Shown here in pieces: positions 35,090 through 45,674 of a stretch of 64,000 bases of DNA. The DNA is taken from NCBI RefSeq assembly GCF_016888515.1, contig NZ_JAFEJK010000001.1, positions 2,832,777 to 2,896,776 on the forward strand. Direction: 5' to 3'. Source of the DNA: Shimia biformata. Its GTDB lineage: Bacteria; Pseudomonadota; Alphaproteobacteria; Rhodobacterales; Rhodobacteraceae. The notes beneath the pieces are model-generated. The model made no database searches and was not told the origin of the DNA. It saw nothing but the letters and a program-made list of their open reading frames with translations. How positions within the stretch are numbered: the first letter of the stretch is position 1; each line of letters begins with the position of its first letter. Made by a program: the position numbers and the translations under genes.

Positions 35090-35118
35090 TTGACCGAATG
35101 GCGGCTTTGGGCTATGCC
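35090..35118 (+). promoter_or_regulatory. Candidate DEAD-box helicase promoter with a long leader
   Basis: TTGACC (35090-35095), a 17-base spacer, TATGCC (35113-35118). It would leave a leader of about 95 bases before the ATG at 35218, long enough for leader-based control, which is frequent for cold-induced helicases. Confidence 0.4.
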
Positions 35119-35217
35119 TCGCCCCGTGGATCAGACATGGCGACAAACGCGGGGTCAACCGGACCCGATCCATACCAGACGCTACGGGCCGCGCGTGTCC
35201 GTAAACCACGGATACAT

Positions 35218-36672
35218 ATGACAAAGTTCACCGATCTGAACCTTAACCCAAAGGTCCTCAAAGCTGTCAGCGAAGCTGGCTACGAAACTCCTACACCGAT
35301 TCAGGCAGGCGCGATTCCCCCCGCTCTTGAAGGGCGCGATGTCCTCGGGATTGCCCAGACCGGCACCGGCAAAACCGCCAGCTTCGTGCTACCGATGATC
35401 ACGCTGCTGTCCCGGGGCCGCGCCCGCGCACGTATGCCGCGCAGCCTTGTTCTGTGCCCAACCCGTGAGCTGGCGGCGCAGGTGGCAGAGAATTTCGATA
35501 CCTATACCAAGCATCTGAAACTGACCAAGGCGCTGTTGATCGGCGGGGTCAGCTTCAAGGAGCAGGATCAACTGATCGACCGTGGCGTCGACGTTCTGAT
35601 CGCCACGCCCGGTCGCCTTCTGGACCATTTCGAGCGCGGCAAGCTGTTGCTGACCGGCGTGAAGGTCATGGTGGTGGACGAAGCCGACCGCATGCTGGAC
35701 ATGGGGTTCATCCCCGATATCGAACGCATCTTCTCGCTCACGCCGTTTACCCGCCAGACGCTGTTCTTCTCGGCAACCATGGCGCCCGAGATCGAACGTA
35801 TCACCAACACCTTCCTGTCTGCGCCTGCGCGGATCGAGGTTGCGCGTCAGGCCACCGCGTCCGAGACCATCGAACAGGGCGTTGTGATGTTCAAAGCCTC
35901 GCGGCGTGACCGCGAAGGCAGCGAAAAGCGCAAGGTTCTGCGTGGACTGATCGACGCCGAGGGTGAGAAATGCACCAACGCGATCATCTTCTGCAACCGC
36001 AAGACGGATGTGGATATCACCGCGAAATCGCTGAAGAAATACGGCTATAACGCCGCGCCGATCCATGGCGATCTGGACCAGTCGCAGCGCATGAAAACGC
36101 TGGATGCCTTCCGCAACAACGAATTGCAGCTCTTGGTGGCGTCGGACGTTGCCGCACGCGGTCTGGATATCCCCTCGGTCAGCCACGTGTTCAATTTCGA
36201 CGTGCCCGGCCACCCCGAGGACTATGTCCACCGCATCGGCCGGACCGGTCGCGCGGGACGTGAAGGCAAGGCTTATACCATCTGCACCCCGCGCGATGAA
36301 AAGGCGTTTGATGCCGTCGAAAAGCTGATCCAGAAGGAAATCACGCGCGTCGAAAGCCCGGTGCCGTCGGCCAAATCTGCTGAGAAATCGACCGCGTCCA
36401 AATCGTCTAGCGCGTCGAAATCGTCGTCCAGGTCATCGTCTTCGCGCAGCAAGAAAGACGACACGCGGGACGACAATTCGCAGACCCAAACGCAGACCAA
36501 GGCAGACGCCGCCAAGTCCGACACGCGCGACAGCGGCAGCAAGTCGTCCTCGTCGCGCAGCAGCCGGTCGCGGTCCAGCCGCAGCCGCCGCGACGACGAC
36601 AAGGTCGTCGGCATGGGTGACCACATGCCCAGCTTCATCGCGATGAGCTTTGAAGAACGCCACGCCGAGTAA
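35218..36672 (+). CDS. DEAD-box RNA helicase (RhlE-like)
   Basis: 484 residues. Motifs in order: Q-motif (YETPTPIQ), I AQTGTGKT (46-53), II DEAD (154-157), III SAT (185-187) and VI HRIGRTGRAG. After the helicase core, about 100 residues are rich in Ser, Arg, Lys and Asp, an unstructured RNA-binding-type tail, ending with a short SFIAMSFEERHAE segment. RNA remodelling in ribosome assembly or decay is likely; RhlE is the closest general type. The ATG at 35218 is used because the earlier frame lacks family similarity. No strong ribosome site is seen. Confidence 0.92.
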   Translation: MTKFTDLNLNPKVLKAVSEAGYETPTPIQAGAIPPALEGRDVLGIAQTGTGKTASFVLPMITLLSRGRARARMPRSLVLCPTRELAAQVAENFDTYTKHLKLTKALLIGGVSFKEQDQLIDRGVDVLIATPGRLLDHFERGKLLLTGVKVMVVDEADRMLDMGFIPDIERIFSLTPFTRQTLFFSATMAPEIERITNTFLSAPARIEVARQATASETIEQGVVMFKASRRDREGSEKRKVLRGLIDAEGEKCTNAIIFCNRKTDVDITAKSLKKYGYNAAPIHGDLDQSQRMKTLDAFRNNELQLLVASDVAARGLDIPSVSHVFNFDVPGHPEDYVHRIGRTGRAGREGKAYTICTPRDEKAFDAVEKLIQKEITRVESPVPSAKSAEKSTASKSSSASKSSSRSSSSRSKKDDTRDDNSQTQTQTKADAAKSDTRDSGSKSSSSRSSRSRSSRSRRDDDKVVGMGDHMPSFIAMSFEERHAE

Positions 36673-36687
36673 ACGGCGAACGCAGCG

Positions 36688-36722
36688 GCAAAAAAGAAGG
36701 GGCCAGGCGGCCCCTTTTTTCG
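36688..36722. terminator. Bidirectional intrinsic terminator
   Basis: A 6-bp GC stem (36699-36704 against 36709-36714) with an A-rich 5' side and T7 on the 3' side. It lies between the helicase gene and rnj, which converge, so it can act on both strands. Confidence 0.85.
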
Positions 36723-36734
36723 TTTTCTCAAGCG

Positions 36735-38405
36735 TTATTCGCTCAACCGGCTGACGATCACCGTGACCTCGGGTTTCTTGCCGATCTCGCTGTTACAGCT
36801 GTTGCGGGCAATGCGGCGCAACTCTTCCTCAAGCCGGTCGTCGTCACGCAGCGTCTTGGGTTTGGCGCGGCCCAGGAACTGGGTCAGGTCCTCTTCCAGC
36901 ACCTCGATCAAGGCGGCGTTGCTGCTGCCGATCTCGGGCAGACCTTTCAGTTCGCACCAGGCGTCGCCGAGGGGCTCGTCATCCTCATCCAGAACCACCG
37001 TCACTACCACATGGCCGTTCAGCGCCATGCGGATGCGGTCACGCACGATCCCGTCCAGCGCGCCGATCTGCACCTGTCCGTCAAGATAGGTGCGGCCGGT
37101 TTCGACGTAGTCGACAACGGTCGGCGCCTCACCCGAGATATCCACCATCGTGCCGTTCACCGCCACAACCGACGCGCGGCCCGCAGCGCTGGCAAGCTTG
37201 GCATGTTCGCGAAGATGGCGATGTTCGCCGTGGTTCGGAACCACGATCTTCGGGTTCAGGATGTCGTGCAGCCGCTCAAGGTCAGGCCGGTTGGCGTGGC
37301 CCGATACGTGGTAATTGCCACCGTCGTCATCCACCACGTCGACGCCAATCTCGGACAGTTGGTTCATGATGCGGATCACGCCGCGCTCATTGCCGGGAAT
37401 GGTCTTGGATGAAAACAGGAACAGGTCGCCCGACTTCAGTTCAAGCCCGTTATACTTGCCCCGCGCCAGCTGTGCCGAGGCCGCGCGGCGTTCGCCCTGC
37501 GACCCGGTGACCAACAGCATCAGGTTCTCACGCGGGATGGCTTGCGCCTCTTCCGGGCTGACCACCTTGGGGAAACTGGTCAGGATTCCGGTTTCCACCG
37601 CCGCCTCGATCATGCGCCGCATCGCACGCCCCAGAAGGCAGATCGACCGCCCGGCCCGCTCACCGGCTTCGGCAAGCGTTTTCACCCGCGCCACGTTCGA
37701 GGCAAATGTCGTCGCCACCACCATGTTCGGCGCTGCGCTGACCAGTTTCTCGATGGCCGGCCCCACGGATGCCTCGGACCGCCCCGGATGCGCCGAGAAC
37801 ACGTTGGTCGAGTCACAGATCAGTGCCTGCACCCCGCCCTTGCCGATATCGGCCCACATCTCGGGGTCGAACGGTTCGCCCACGATCGGTGTCTCGTCCA
37901 GCTTGAAGTCGCCCGAATGCACCACCCGGCCCGCGGGCGTGTCGATGACCAGCCCCGCACTTTCCGGGATCGAGTGGCTGATCGGCGCGAAGCCAACCGA
38001 AAACGGCCCGGCCTTGATGACCTCGGGCCAGGGCGAGACGGTGATGACCTCGTTTTCATCATTGCCCCGGTCCGCCATCTTGTGCCGCGCCAGCCGCGCG
38101 GTAAAGGCGCGGGCATAGACCGGCACACCAAGACGCCGCCACAGGTGGCCAACCGCGCCGACGTGATCCTCATGGCCATGGGTGATGAAGATCGCTTCCA
38201 GCCGGTCCTTGTTCTGTTCCAGCCAGCTGATGTCGGGAAAGATCAGGTCGACCCCGGGGCTGGTGTCCATATCGGAAAAGGTCACGCCCAGATCGACAAG
38301 GATCAGCCGTTCCTTTCCCGGCGCGCCATAGCCATAGACATAGGCGTTCATGCCAATTTCACCGGCCCCGCCAAGCGGGAGATAGATCAGTCGGTCGCTG
38401 CTCAT
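36735..38405 (-). CDS. rnj: Ribonuclease J
   Basis: 556 residues. The metallo-beta-lactamase motif HGHEDH (His76, His78, Asp80, His81) is near the N-terminus, followed by the beta-CASP domain and a C-terminal domain. RNase J combines 5'-3' exonuclease and endonuclease activity in RNA maturation and decay. Its presence is typical of alphaproteobacteria. The start follows the coaX stop by 4 bases, so it belongs to the birA-coaX-rnj unit. Confidence 0.95.
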   Translation of the reverse strand: MSSDRLIYLPLGGAGEIGMNAYVYGYGAPGKERLILVDLGVTFSDMDTSPGVDLIFPDISWLEQNKDRLEAIFITHGHEDHVGAVGHLWRRLGVPVYARAFTARLARHKMADRGNDENEVITVSPWPEVIKAGPFSVGFAPISHSIPESAGLVIDTPAGRVVHSGDFKLDETPIVGEPFDPEMWADIGKGGVQALICDSTNVFSAHPGRSEASVGPAIEKLVSAAPNMVVATTFASNVARVKTLAEAGERAGRSICLLGRAMRRMIEAAVETGILTSFPKVVSPEEAQAIPRENLMLLVTGSQGERRAASAQLARGKYNGLELKSGDLFLFSSKTIPGNERGVIRIMNQLSEIGVDVVDDDGGNYHVSGHANRPDLERLHDILNPKIVVPNHGEHRHLREHAKLASAAGRASVVAVNGTMVDISGEAPTVVDYVETGRTYLDGQVQIGALDGIVRDRIRMALNGHVVVTVVLDEDDEPLGDAWCELKGLPEIGSSNAALIEVLEEDLTQFLGRAKPKTLRDDDRLEEELRRIARNSCNSEIGKKPEVTVIVSRLSE

Positions 38406-38409
38406 GGGC

Positions 38410-39183
38410 TTATCCGTTTTTCTTGTTGTAGTCGTGGATCACGGTCAGCCCGTGCATGGTCAGGTCGTCCTCGAACACGTCGAACAGGTCAACCGATTGC
38501 TGGAACAGGGGCGCCAGCCCGCCGGTGGCGATCACCCGCATGTCGCGGTCACGTTCGGCCTTGATGCGGGCGCAGATCTCGCGCACCAGGCCGGCATAGC
38601 CCCAGAACACACCCGACTGGATACATTCCACCGTGTTGGTGCCGATCACCTTCTGCGGCTTGGCAATGTCGACATGAGGCAGCGCGGCGGCGGCCATGTG
38701 CAGGGCTTCGAGGCTCAGGTTGACGCCGGGCGCGATCACGCCGCCGATATAGGCCCCATCCGGGGCCACAACGTCAAAGGTGGTCGCGGTGCCGAAATCC
38801 ACGACGATCAGGTCGCCGCCATGCCGGTCAAAGGCACCGGCGGCATTGACCAGCCGGTCCGGGCCGACAATCGTGCCCTCGTCCACCCGCGGCTGCGCAG
38901 GCAGCAGGCATTCGGGCTTGCCCACCACCAGCGGGCGGCAGCCAAAGAACCGGTCGGCAAAGACACGCAGGTTGAAAACAACACGCGGCACGGTCGACGA
39001 GATGATGACATCGGAGATGTCGAGGTCGATCTCGTAATGCTTGATCAGGGTCGAGAACCAGGTGAAATAGGCATCCGCCGTGCGCGCATGGTGGGTCGAG
39101 GTGCGCAGCGTGCAGAGGAATTTTTCGCCATCCCAGATCGAGAAGACGGTGTTGGTGTTGCCACAATCAATCGCCAGGAGCAT
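38410..39183 (-). CDS. coaX: Type III pantothenate kinase
   Basis: 257 residues. The ATP loop DCGNTNTVFS opens the protein, and VVDFGTATTFD is the later family motif. The enzyme phosphorylates pantothenate, the first step to coenzyme A, and is insensitive to CoA feedback. The ATG at 39183 is chosen; 15 upstream codons do not fit the family. It lies between birA and rnj with short gaps. Confidence 0.94.
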   Translation of the reverse strand: MLLAIDCGNTNTVFSIWDGEKFLCTLRTSTHHARTADAYFTWFSTLIKHYEIDLDISDVIISSTVPRVVFNLRVFADRFFGCRPLVVGKPECLLPAQPRVDEGTIVGPDRLVNAAGAFDRHGGDLIVVDFGTATTFDVVAPDGAYIGGVIAPGVNLSLEALHMAAAALPHVDIAKPQKVIGTNTVECIQSGVFWGYAGLVREICARIKAERDRDMRVIATGGLAPLFQQSVDLFDVFEDDLTMHGLTVIHDYNKKNG

Positions 39184-39196
39184 CGCGCGCGTCCTT

Positions 39197-39949
39197 TCAG
39201 AAAAAAATCTCGGCCGCCGGGATCGCAACCCGGCCTTTCGCGGTGTTCAACACCAGATTGCCCGCGCTGTCCACCGTTTCAAAGGTGCCCGACGTCTGGT
39301 CGCGCAACGTCCGCGCTGTGATGACCTCGCCCAGTTTCGCCGCCCGCGCCAGCCATGCGGTGCGGATCGGGGCAAAGCCGTAGGTGGTGAATTGCGCCTC
39401 CCAATGGGCATAGGCCGGGGCCAGCGCGTCAAGGAAGGTCTCCGGGTCGACATCCGCGCCGGTTTCCGACAGCAGCGACACGGGCCGGGTCGCGCCCGGC
39501 TCGACCTCGCCCATATCCGGGGCCGCGCGCAGGTTCACTCCGATCCCGATAGCGATATGGCTGACCGCGCCCCCGGCCATCCCTGCGCTTTCCAACAGGA
39601 TCCCGGCCAGCTTGCCCCCATTCAGCAACACATCATTGGGCCATTTCAGCGAAAACCCCTCGCCCCGCCCGGTCACGGCCACAAAGGCGTCAAACAGCGC
39701 AAGCGAGGCCACGAAGGACCGCAGCGCCACCTGGTCGGGGCTTTCGGCGGGGCGTATGACAAGGGTCGCGGCAAAATTGCCGCTCGGATCGGCCCACGCC
39801 CGCCCGCGCCGCCCGCGCCCGGCGGTCTGGCGCAGCCCAAGGATCCAGGTCGGCCCGGACAGGGTTGGCGCGATCCGCGCGGCCTCGGCATTGGTGCTGT
39901 CAACCTCGGCCAGCACACGGCGGTCATATCCCGTTGGCCAATCCGTCAT
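39197..39949 (-). CDS. birA: Biotin--[acetyl-CoA-carboxylase] ligase
   Basis: 250 residues. The biotin and ATP sites are visible as STNAEA, QTAGRGRRGRAW and LKWPNDV. The DNA-binding domain of E. coli BirA is absent, so this is a ligase without repressor function. It attaches biotin to carboxylases, including the LiuD subunit encoded at the right end of the window. AAGGA precedes the ATG. It starts the birA-coaX-rnj unit after the nuo terminator. Confidence 0.93.
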   Translation of the reverse strand: MTDWPTGYDRRVLAEVDSTNAEAARIAPTLSGPTWILGLRQTAGRGRRGRAWADPSGNFAATLVIRPAESPDQVALRSFVASLALFDAFVAVTGRGEGFSLKWPNDVLLNGGKLAGILLESAGMAGGAVSHIAIGIGVNLRAAPDMGEVEPGATRPVSLLSETGADVDPETFLDALAPAYAHWEAQFTTYGFAPIRTAWLARAAKLGEVITARTLRDQTSGTFETVDSAGNLVLNTAKGRVAIPAAEIFF

Positions 39950-39987
39950 CCCGCACTTCCTTCTTTCTTGTCCAAATACTCAAAATG

Positions 39988-40017
39988 AAAACAGCGCGTC
40001 CCGAAGGCGCGCTGTTT
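39988..40017 (-). terminator. Terminator at the end of the nuo operon
   Basis: A perfect 10-bp inverted repeat (39989-39998 against 40008-40017) with a 9-base loop, 24 bases after the nuoN stop. On the minus strand the stem runs into TTTTCATTTT, a good terminator configuration. It separates nuo from birA. Confidence 0.7.
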
Positions 40018-40040
40018 CCGATTGATGCGGTCCGAAAGGA

Positions 40041-41480
40041 TCAGTTGACCAGCGTCGCGGCGGCAGCCTGGGCGATGCTCTCGATCCCGAACAGGTTGAC
40101 GACACCGACCAGCATGATCGCCGCCGACAGCGCTAGCAGCACCGACAGGACGGGACGTTTGACGCTGTCCAGCCCTTCGCCTTCTTCACCGAAATACATG
40201 TAGTAGACGATGCGGAGATAGTAGAAGGCACCGATGACCGAAGCGATCACACCGGCAATCGCCAGCCATGCCAGCCCGGATTCATATGCCGCGCGCAACA
40301 CGTAAAGCTTGCCGAAGAACCCGACCAGCGGCGGCACACCGGCCAGCGAGAACAACAGGATCAGCATCGCCAGCGCCTTGCCCGGCTCCGCCTTGGAATA
40401 AAGGTTCAGCGCGCGGATATCGGTGACCGGCTGGCCGTCCTTCTCCATCATCAGGATGAAGGCGAAGGTGCCGACATTCATCACCACGTAGATGGTGACA
40501 TAAATCAGCATCGCCTGAACGCCGAATGCGGTGCCTGCGGCAAGACCCATCAGCGCAAACCCCATATGGGCGATCGAGGAATAGGCCATCAGTCGCTTGA
40601 TATTGGTCTGGCCGATGGCGGCAACCGCGCCAAGGAACATCGACAACAACGACAGCGCCGCCAATATCTGCTGCCAGTCGCCGACAACGCCGCCAAAGGC
40701 GTCATGCAGCACGCGGGCAAACAGACCCAGCGCCGCCACTTTCGGCGCGGTGGCAAAGAAGGCGGTGACCGGGGTGGGCGACCCTTCGTAGACATCCGGT
40801 GTCCACATGTGGAACGGCACGGCCGAAACCTTGAACGCCAGACCCACGGTCACGAAGACCAGCCCGAACAGCAGCCCCAGCGACACGTGACCTTCGCCCG
40901 CCGCCTGGATGATGCCCGAGAACAGCGTGGTGCCGGCAAAGCCGTAAACCAGCGACGAGCCGAACAGCAGCATGCCCGACGACAGCGCGCCAAGAACAAA
41001 GTATTTGAGGCCCGCCTCGGTCGATTTCACACTGTCGCGACGCAGCGAGGCGACGACATAGAGCGACAGCGATTGCAGTTCGAGCCCCATGTAAAGCGCC
41101 ATCAGGTCTCCGGCCGAAACCATGACCATCATGCCAACCGCCGAAAGCGCGATCAGCAGCGGGTATTCAAAGCGCAACAGCCCGCGGCGGTTCATATAGT
41201 CCTGCCCCATGATCAGCACGGCGGCGGCGGACAACAGAATCACCACCTTGGCAAAACGCGAGAAACCGTCGTCGATGAACATGCCGCCAAAGGCGGTTTC
41301 CGTGCCGCCCCCCGAGACGCCGATCCAGATCCCGATCAAGGCCATGACCGCGGCGGTCAGCGTGGTCAGCATCGGTGCGGTCTTGTCCTTGCCGGTATAG
41401 ACCGCCACCAGAAGCGCCGTCATCGCGTAAAGCGACAGGACGATTTCCGGCAGAATGATGTTCAGATCACTAGAGATCAT
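40041..41480 (-). CDS. nuoN: NADH-quinone oxidoreductase subunit N
   Basis: 479 residues, about 14 membrane helices, one of the three antiporter-like proton-pumping subunits of complex I. The core segments [21 protein letters not shown] and the [16 protein letters not shown] stretch carry the conserved lysines and prolines. Last gene of the nuo operon; ends just before a terminator. Confidence 0.96.
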   Translation of the reverse strand: MISSDLNIILPEIVLSLYAMTALLVAVYTGKDKTAPMLTTLTAAVMALIGIWIGVSGGGTETAFGGMFIDDGFSRFAKVVILLSAAAVLIMGQDYMNRRGLLRFEYPLLIALSAVGMMVMVSAGDLMALYMGLELQSLSLYVVASLRRDSVKSTEAGLKYFVLGALSSGMLLFGSSLVYGFAGTTLFSGIIQAAGEGHVSLGLLFGLVFVTVGLAFKVSAVPFHMWTPDVYEGSPTPVTAFFATAPKVAALGLFARVLHDAFGGVVGDWQQILAALSLLSMFLGAVAAIGQTNIKRLMAYSSIAHMGFALMGLAAGTAFGVQAMLIYVTIYVVMNVGTFAFILMMEKDGQPVTDIRALNLYSKAEPGKALAMLILLFSLAGVPPLVGFFGKLYVLRAAYESGLAWLAIAGVIASVIGAFYYLRIVYYMYFGEEGEGLDSVKRPVLSVLLALSAAIMLVGVVNLFGIESIAQAAAATLVN

Positions 41481-41495
41481 CTTTCAGGGCTCCTG

Positions 41496-43037
41496 TCAGT
41501 GCGACGCGACCTGGTTCACGGCAGATCCGTGTTCCAGTGCGGTGTCATATTGGGTGATCAGCGCCTCGACCGAGGGACCGATGATGTCGGTGACCAGCGA
41601 CGGGTAGACGCCAAGGATCAGGGTCATCGCCACCAGCGGCGCAAAGATCCATTTCTCGCGGGCGGTCATGTCGTTGATCGTCTTCAGGCTTTCCTTGATC
41701 AGGTCGCCAAAGACGACGCGGCGATAAAGGTAAAGCGCATAGGCGGCCGAGAAGATCACACCCGAGGTCGCAAACAGCGCCACCCATGTGTTGGCCTGGA
41801 AAATCCCCATCAGCGTCAGGAATTCCCCGATGAAACCCGAGGTGCCCGGCAGACCGACATTGGCCATGGTGAAGAACATGAAGATCAGCGCATAGGCCGG
41901 CATCCGGGTCACGAGGCCGCCATAGGCGTCGATCTCGCGGGTATGCATGCGGTCATAGATCACGCCGACGCACAGGAACAACGCGCCCGAGATGAAGCCG
42001 TGGGACAACATCTGGAAGATCGCGCCATCGATGCCCTGCTGGTTCGCGGCAAAGATACCCATGGTCACGTACCCCATATGGGCGACGGACGAATAGGCGA
42101 TCAGCTTCTTCATATCCTCCTGCACCATCGCGACAAGCGAGGTGTAGACGATGGCAATCACAGACATCCACAGAACCAGCGGCGTCATCACTTCCGACCC
42201 GATCGGGAACATCGGCAGGCTGAAGCGCAGGAAGCCATAGCCGCCCATCTTCAACAGGATCGCCGCCAGAACGACCGACCCCGCCGTGGGCGCCTGCACG
42301 TGGGCGTCCGGCAGCCAGGTGTGGACCGGCCACATCGGCATCTTCACCGCGAAGGACGCGAAGAACGCCAGGAACATCAGGGTCTGCATCCCGCCGATCA
42401 CGGTGATGCCCATGACCGAGAAGGTCTCGGACGCGAACTGGTGGTTCATCAGCGTCGGAATGTCGGTGGTGCCGGCATCCATGAACATCCCCACCATCGC
42501 GATCAGCATCAGCACCGAGCCGAGGAAGGTGTAGAGGAAGAACTTGAACGACGCATAGATGCGATCCTTGCCGCCCCAGATACCGATGATCAGGAACATC
42601 GGGATAAGGCCCGCCTCGAAGAAGAGGTAGAACAGGATCAGGTCAAGCGCCATGAACACGCCCAGCATCAGCGTTTCCAACAGGAGGAACGCGATCATGT
42701 ATTCCTTGACGCGAACTTCCACATTCCACGACGCGGCGATGACCAGCGGCATCATAAAGGTCGTCAGGAGGACAAACAGGATCGAGATCCCGTCGACGCC
42801 CAGCTTGTATTTCATGCCCAGCAGCCATTCACGCTCTTCCACGAACTGCATGTTCGTGTTGGCGGGGTCGAACTCGGCCAGGATGAACAGCGAGACCAGG
42901 AAGGTCAGGACCGTCGCCACCAGCGCCACCCACTTGGCGTTGCGGTTCGAGGCCGCGTCGTCGCCACGCAGGAAGATCGCCAGGATCGCGGCAGCCAGCG
43001 CAGGAACGAAAGTTACAATGGAAAGCAGGTTATCCAT
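41496..43037 (-). CDS. nuoM: NADH-quinone oxidoreductase subunit M
   Basis: 513 residues, about 14 helices, an antiporter-like pumping subunit. The segments [19 protein letters not shown] and [18 protein letters not shown] are typical, as is the GxxFEAGLIP-like loop (here FEAGLIP). The ATG at 43037 overlaps the nuoL stop (TGATG) and GGAGG lies upstream inside nuoL; ten earlier codons are rejected. Confidence 0.96.
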   Translation of the reverse strand: MDNLLSIVTFVPALAAAILAIFLRGDDAASNRNAKWVALVATVLTFLVSLFILAEFDPANTNMQFVEEREWLLGMKYKLGVDGISILFVLLTTFMMPLVIAASWNVEVRVKEYMIAFLLLETLMLGVFMALDLILFYLFFEAGLIPMFLIIGIWGGKDRIYASFKFFLYTFLGSVLMLIAMVGMFMDAGTTDIPTLMNHQFASETFSVMGITVIGGMQTLMFLAFFASFAVKMPMWPVHTWLPDAHVQAPTAGSVVLAAILLKMGGYGFLRFSLPMFPIGSEVMTPLVLWMSVIAIVYTSLVAMVQEDMKKLIAYSSVAHMGYVTMGIFAANQQGIDGAIFQMLSHGFISGALFLCVGVIYDRMHTREIDAYGGLVTRMPAYALIFMFFTMANVGLPGTSGFIGEFLTLMGIFQANTWVALFATSGVIFSAAYALYLYRRVVFGDLIKESLKTINDMTAREKWIFAPLVAMTLILGVYPSLVTDIIGPSVEALITQYDTALEHGSAVNQVASH

Positions 43038-45238
43038 CAGTGCGCTCCTCCGCTGAGCGTCATCCACGTGATCAGCACCACAAGGCCGATCACCATGGCA
43101 AAGGCATAAGTGAAGATGTATCCCGTCTGTGCGCGACCGGCGAGGCGGGTGAAGAAGGGTACAACGCCCATTGCGACACCGTTGAGGAAGCCGTCGATGA
43201 CATTGCCGTCACCGCGTTTCCAGAAGAAACGGCCGATGGCGAAGGCAGGACGCACGAAGACGGCGTCATAGATCTCGTCAAAATACCACTTGTTCAGCAG
43301 GAACAGGTAAAGCGGGCGCTGAACCTCGGCCAGTTTCCTGGGCATGGCGGGGTTGACGATGTAGAACCAGAACGCCACGGCGAAACCGATGATCATCGCG
43401 ATGAACGGGCTGACCTTGACCCAGGTCGGGGCATGGTGCGCGTCGTCCATCACGTGGTTGTCGGGGCTCATGTAGATCGCACCTTTGGGGGCTTCGCCAT
43501 GATGCGCGGCGGCAACAACCGCGTGGCCGGGATCGTCATGGGCCGCGTCATGGGCGTTCTCGTCGCCGTGATGCTCATCCGCCATGGCCGCGTGATCGTC
43601 CGCGTCCGCACCATGATCGTCCGATGCGTGATCGTCCTTGGCCATGGTGTCGCTGGCATGTGTGTCGGTCGCGTGATCGTCGCCATGACCTTCCGCCGCC
43701 TCGTGATGGGCGGGGATGCCAAAGAACTTGTTGACCTGGTTGTGGTCACCAAAGAACGAGCCGTACCAGATCATCCCGGCAAAGATCGACCCCAGCGCCA
43801 GCACGCCCAGCGGCACCAGCATGACGGTCGGGCTTTCATGGGCGTGTTCATGGGTGTGCTTGTCGCCGCGCGCTTCGCCGTAGAAGGTGAGGAACATCAG
43901 CCGCCAAGAATAGAACGAGGTGAACAGCGCCGCGACCACAAGCGCCCAGAACGCGAACCCGCCCTGGGTTCCGGCCCATGCGCTTTCGATCACGGCGTCT
44001 TTCGACAGGAACCCGGCGAAACCGATATGGGTCAGCGGAATGCCGACGCCGGTGATGGCCAGCGTGCCGATCATCATCGCCCAGAACGTATAGGGCAGCT
44101 TCTTGCGCAGACCGCCATAGTTCCGCATGTCCTGCTCGTGATGCATGCCGTGGATCACCGAACCGGCGCCAAGGAACAGCATCGCCTTGAAGAAGGCGTG
44201 GGTGAACAGGTGGAACATCGCAACCGAATAGACACCGACACCGGCGGCCACGAACATGTAGCCCAGCTGGGACATGGTCGAATAGGCGATGACGCGCTTG
44301 ATGTCGTTCTGCACCAGGCCGATGGTCGCCGCGACAAAGGCGGTGGCGGCCCCAAGGAAGGTGATGAAGGCCGTCGCCTCGGCCGCGTATTCCATCAGGG
44401 GCGACATGCGGCAGACAAGGAAGACACCGGCGGTCACCATGGTCGCGGCGTGGATCAGCGCCGACACAGGCGTCGGGCCTTCCATCGCGTCCGGCAACCA
44501 GGTGTGCAGGAACAGCTGCGCCGATTTACCCATCGCGCCGATGAACAGCAGGAAGGCCAGAAGGTTGGCGGCATTCCACTCGGTCCACAGGAAGTGAAGC
44601 TGGGTCTCGGCCAGCGCAGGCGCGGCAGCAAAGATGTCGTCCATCATGATCGAGTCGGTCAGGTAGAACAGACCAAAAATGCCAAGCGCGAAGCCAAAGT
44701 CGCCAACCCGGTTGACAACAAATGCCTTGATCGCGGCGGCGTTTGCGGAGGGTTTCTTGTAGTAAAACCCGATCAGCAGATAGGACGCGACGCCCACGCC
44801 TTCCCAGCCAAAGAACATCTGGACAAGGTTGTCGGCGGTCACAAGCGCCAGCATGGCGAAGGTGAAGAACGACAGGTAGGCAAAGAAGCGCGCCTTGTAG
44901 TTCTCGCCCTCACCCCAGTTTTCGTCATGGGCCATGTAACCAAACGAATAGAGGTGAACCAGCGCGGAAACCGTGGTCACAACGATCAGCATGATCGCGG
45001 TCAGGCGGTCCAGACGGATCGACCATGCGGTATCAAGTGACCCCGACTGGATGAAGTTCATGATGTGGATGTGCTGGGTTTCATCCCCCAGCGTCAGGAA
45101 CACGATCCAGGACAGGAAACAGGCGACGAACAACAGGCCCGTCGTAACATATTGCGCGCCCTTCTCACCGATCAGCCGCCAGCCGAAACCGGCGATCAGG
45201 CTGCCAACGAGCGGGGCAAAGAGGATGATCTTTTCCAT
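43037..45238 (-). CDS. nuoL: NADH-quinone oxidoreductase subunit L with a histidine-rich insert
   Basis: 733 residues, longer than the usual 610-620 because of an extra loop. The core has the antiporter helices ([31 protein letters not shown] region) and a long lateral helix. Residues about 511-604 (43427-43708) form a His/Asp/Ala-rich insert with about 18 histidines, located between membrane helices near the C-terminal part. The insert may bind metals. The ATG overlaps nothing upstream and is 5 bases after the nuoK stop. Confidence 0.95.
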   Translation of the reverse strand: MEKIILFAPLVGSLIAGFGWRLIGEKGAQYVTTGLLFVACFLSWIVFLTLGDETQHIHIMNFIQSGSLDTAWSIRLDRLTAIMLIVVTTVSALVHLYSFGYMAHDENWGEGENYKARFFAYLSFFTFAMLALVTADNLVQMFFGWEGVGVASYLLIGFYYKKPSANAAAIKAFVVNRVGDFGFALGIFGLFYLTDSIMMDDIFAAAPALAETQLHFLWTEWNAANLLAFLLFIGAMGKSAQLFLHTWLPDAMEGPTPVSALIHAATMVTAGVFLVCRMSPLMEYAAEATAFITFLGAATAFVAATIGLVQNDIKRVIAYSTMSQLGYMFVAAGVGVYSVAMFHLFTHAFFKAMLFLGAGSVIHGMHHEQDMRNYGGLRKKLPYTFWAMMIGTLAITGVGIPLTHIGFAGFLSKDAVIESAWAGTQGGFAFWALVVAALFTSFYSWRLMFLTFYGEARGDKHTHEHAHESPTVMLVPLGVLALGSIFAGMIWYGSFFGDHNQVNKFFGIPAHHEAAEGHGDDHATDTHASDTMAKDDHASDDHGADADDHAAMADEHHGDENAHDAAHDDPGHAVVAAAHHGEAPKGAIYMSPDNHVMDDAHHAPTWVKVSPFIAMIIGFAVAFWFYIVNPAMPRKLAEVQRPLYLFLLNKWYFDEIYDAVFVRPAFAIGRFFWKRGDGNVIDGFLNGVAMGVVPFFTRLAGRAQTGYIFTYAFAMVIGLVVLITWMTLSGGAH

Positions 45239-45243
45239 CTGTG

Positions 45244-45549
45244 TCAGCCTTTCAGCACGTTGACATCTTCGACCGCGATGGTGCCGCGGTTACGGAAGAA
45301 CGAAACGAGGATGGCAAGGCCGATGGCCGCTTCCGCCGCCGCGACCGTCAGCACGAACAGGGTGAACACCTGCCCGACCAGATCGCCGAGGAAGCTGGAA
45401 AACGCCACGAGGTTGATGTTGACCGCCAAGAGCATCAGCTCGATCGACATCAAAAGGATGATGACATTCTTCCGGTTCAGGAAGAGGCCAAAGATACCGA
45501 TGGTAAACAGCGCCGCTGCCACCGTCAGGTAATGTTCAAGTCCGATCAT
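45244..45549 (-). CDS. nuoK: NADH-quinone oxidoreductase subunit K
   Basis: 101 residues, three membrane helices with the conserved segments [27 protein letters not shown] and the glutamates that help proton translocation. Standard size. Separated from nuoJ by 125 bases, the largest gap inside the downstream part of the nuo operon, and close to nuoL. Confidence 0.95.
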   Translation of the reverse strand: MIGLEHYLTVAAALFTIGIFGLFLNRKNVIILLMSIELMLLAVNINLVAFSSFLGDLVGQVFTLFVLTVAAAEAAIGLAILVSFFRNRGTIAVEDVNVLKG

Positions 45550-45674
45550 ATCGTCCCTCGGTCCTCGTTTCGGGCTTTTGCCCTTGGTTTGCGCCCATTG
45601 CGGGCGGTCCGTTTCTCTGCCGCCTCACGCGGCCTCAATCATCGCGCCCCGGTCAGCCCCGGGACACATCCGGG

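Noticed and set aside
40566-43109. 847-codon plus-strand open frame opposite nuoN and nuoM
   Set aside because: The product is a His/Arg/Gln-rich, low-complexity shadow; the minus strand encodes two clear complex I subunits.
43040-45040. 666-codon plus-strand open frame opposite nuoL
   Set aside because: Shadow of the nuoL reading frame; no ribosome site or domain.
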